Assembly: GCA_963834515.1 (NCBI GenBank)
Contig: CAWICB010000002.1
Span: 558,001-622,000, forward strand
Origin: RYN-230 sp963834515
GTDB lineage: Bacteria; Actinomycetota; Actinomycetes; Streptosporangiales; Streptosporangiaceae
Direction: 5' to 3'
DNA length: 64,000 nt
The notes beneath the pieces are model-generated. The model searched no databases. It was not told the DNA's origin and saw only the letters and a program-made list of their open reading frames with translations. Positions within the stretch are counted from its first letter, which is position 1, and the number at the start of each line of letters is the position of its first letter. This document shows positions 63,063 to 64,000 of this stretch, piece after piece. Both the position numbers and the translations under genes were made by a program.

Positions 63063-63787
63063 CGGCCCCGGCGCGCAACGCCATCCAGGCACCGGGCACC
63101 AGCGAGCAGGCCTGGCGTGCCTGGCCCGGCCTCGGCCAGCTGCCTGCCCTCGGCATCGACGGCTGGGCCAGCGCGGTGATCGTCGCCGCGCACCCGGACG
63201 ACGAGGTGCTCGGCGCGGGCGGGATCATCGCCGTGCTGGCGGCCGCGGGCGCCCGGCTGCGGCTGGTGTCGGTCACCGACGGGGAAGCGTCACATCCCGG
63301 AACCGGCGATCCCCCGGCCCTGGCCCAGCGCCGGGTGGCCGAGACGGCGCAGGCGCTGCGGGCGCTGGGCGCGCAGCGCACCGAGGTGATCCGGCTGCGG
63401 CTGCCCGACACCGGCCTGGCCCGTCACGAGGCCGGGCTGACCGCCTGGCTGGCCGGCCTGGCCGCCGGGTTCGACGTGTGCCTGGCGCCCTGGCACCGGG
63501 ACGTGCACGCGGACCATGAAGTGGCGGGCCGGTCGGCCCGCCGGGCCACTGACCGGACGCTGTGCTACCCGGTGTGGATGTGGCACTGGGCGGTGCCCGG
63601 TGATCCCCGCGTGCCCTGGCATCGCGCGCGGCGGGTACCCCTGCCGGCCGCGGCGGCAGCGGCCAAGCAGGCCGCCATCGGCTGTTTCACCAGCCAGCTG
63701 GAGGACCGCGGGGCCGGCCTGGGGCCGGTGCTGGCACCGGGCACGATCATGCACTTCAGCCGGGACCAGGAGGTGCTGTTCCGGTGA
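63059..63787 (+). CDS. PIG-L (LmbE-like) deacetylase
   Basis: A 242-residue zinc deacetylase: AAHPDDEVLGAGGIIAVLAA metal motif at about residues 43-62, SVTDGEASHP, and the histidines of APWHRDVHADHEVAG. Likely acts on an N-acetylated sugar or similar compound. GTG 63059 overlaps the acyl-CoA dehydrogenase stop, and its stop overlaps the methyltransferase start (GTGA). It is more canonical than the PIG-L protein at 13.8 kb (AHPDDE rather than AHPDDL). Confidence 0.9.
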   Translation: MTAPARNAIQAPGTSEQAWRAWPGLGQLPALGIDGWASAVIVAAHPDDEVLGAGGIIAVLAAAGARLRLVSVTDGEASHPGTGDPPALAQRRVAETAQALRALGAQRTEVIRLRLPDTGLARHEAGLTAWLAGLAAGFDVCLAPWHRDVHADHEVAGRSARRATDRTLCYPVWMWHWAVPGDPRVPWHRARRVPLPAAAAAAKQAAIGCFTSQLEDRGAGLGPVLAPGTIMHFSRDQEVLFR

Positions 63788-64000
63788 CCTCGCCCGCCAC
63801 GCTGGGACCGGACTACTTCGACGAGCTCTACGCCGGCTCGGCGGACCCGTGGGGCTTCACCACCCGCTGGTATGAGACCCGCAAGTACGCGCTCAGCCTG
63901 GCCCTGCTGCCCGGCCAGCGGTACCGCGACGCGTTCGAGCCCGGTTGCTCGATCGGGGTGCTCAGCGCGCAACTGGCCCGCCGCTGCGACCGGCTGCTGT
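63784..64000 (+). CDS. SAM-dependent methyltransferase (NodS-like), cut by window end
   Basis: Only 72 codons are visible from GTG 63784: GPDYFDELYAGSADPWGFTTRWYETRKYALSLALLP and then FEPGCSIGVLSAQLARRCDRLL. The DPWGF and FEPGCSIG motif (SAM loop) match NodS-type class I methyltransferases. It continues beyond base 64000. With the two coupled genes before it, it belongs to an operon in which I would expect a glycosyltransferase next. Confidence 0.85.
   Translation, partial: MTSPATLGPDYFDELYAGSADPWGFTTRWYETRKYALSLALLPGQRYRDAFEPGCSIGVLSAQLARRCDRLL

Overview
The window is about 64 kb of very GC-rich DNA with strongly GC-biased third codon positions, many GTG starts and frequent ATGA/GTGA stop-start overlaps. 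Several gene families point to a high-GC actinobacterium: F420-dependent oxidoreductases and an F420 reductase, DUF664/DinB, GlgC-GlgM, a SigB/SigF/SigG-type sigma factor with many SpoIIE-like phosphatases, a Vms1-like release-factor homologue and a PadR-MacB export operon. I favour a Streptosporangiales/Frankia-like lineage, but the sequence shows no marker that fixes genus or species. I found no rRNA, tRNA, CRISPR array or intact insertion sequence.

Region by region. 1-2.5 kb: two ABC ATPases with complementary active-site defects plus a TetR regulator; the left gene is cut by the window edge. 2.5-8.8 kb: metabolic genes (MalY-type lyase, DUF664, a two-subunit UxaA/SuyAB-type lyase, glutamate-cysteine-ligase-like enzyme, DUF167, LLM oxidoreductase). 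8.9-12.4 kb: a compact PadR-ATPase-FtsX operon of lower GC with a promoter and operator readable in the sequence. 12.5-30.3 kb: housekeeping and accessory metabolism, including YbaK, ProS, TerC, a membrane protease with CBS sequence, a PucR regulator, thioredoxin, LOG, PsuK/PsuG and a PRTase-hydrolase fusion. 32-36.3 kb: glgM-glgC-pgm (alpha-glucan synthesis). 36.3-46.5 kb: AI-2E-type permease, GNAT, malic enzyme, SDR, flavin oxidoreductase, Tag, a tiny zinc-finger protein beside a nonapeptide-repeat protein, MDR, F420 reductase, epimerase and a Vms1-like protein. 46.6-47.4 kb: a small HTH protein and a Clp_N protein behind a promoter made from two copies of one 19-bp repeat.

47.5-61 kb is a partner-switching stress-signalling island: five STAS-bearing genes (one a remnant), three SpoIIE-type phosphatase genes (one apparently catalytically dead), four genes with anti-sigma-type HATPase domains, a MEDS-domain regulator, a 1369-residue hybrid kinase/phosphatase and one sigma factor that is the likely end target. 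Between these lie decayed pieces of udgX and an Mnh-type antiporter locus. 61.3-64 kb holds a broken F420-dependent oxidoreductase and the start of an acyl-CoA dehydrogenase, PIG-L deacetylase, methyltransferase operon that runs off the right edge.

At least seven genes lose frame, and in each I examined removal of a single base restores the family's expected reading. The uniform direction (always one extra base in a G/C run) could be sequencing or assembly error rather than biology, so these genes are marked pseudogene with that caveat. Top items for follow-up are the zinc-finger/nonapeptide-repeat pair, the HTH-Clp_N pair with its repeat-built promoter, the complementary ABC pair, and the pseudo-phosphatase in the sigma island.
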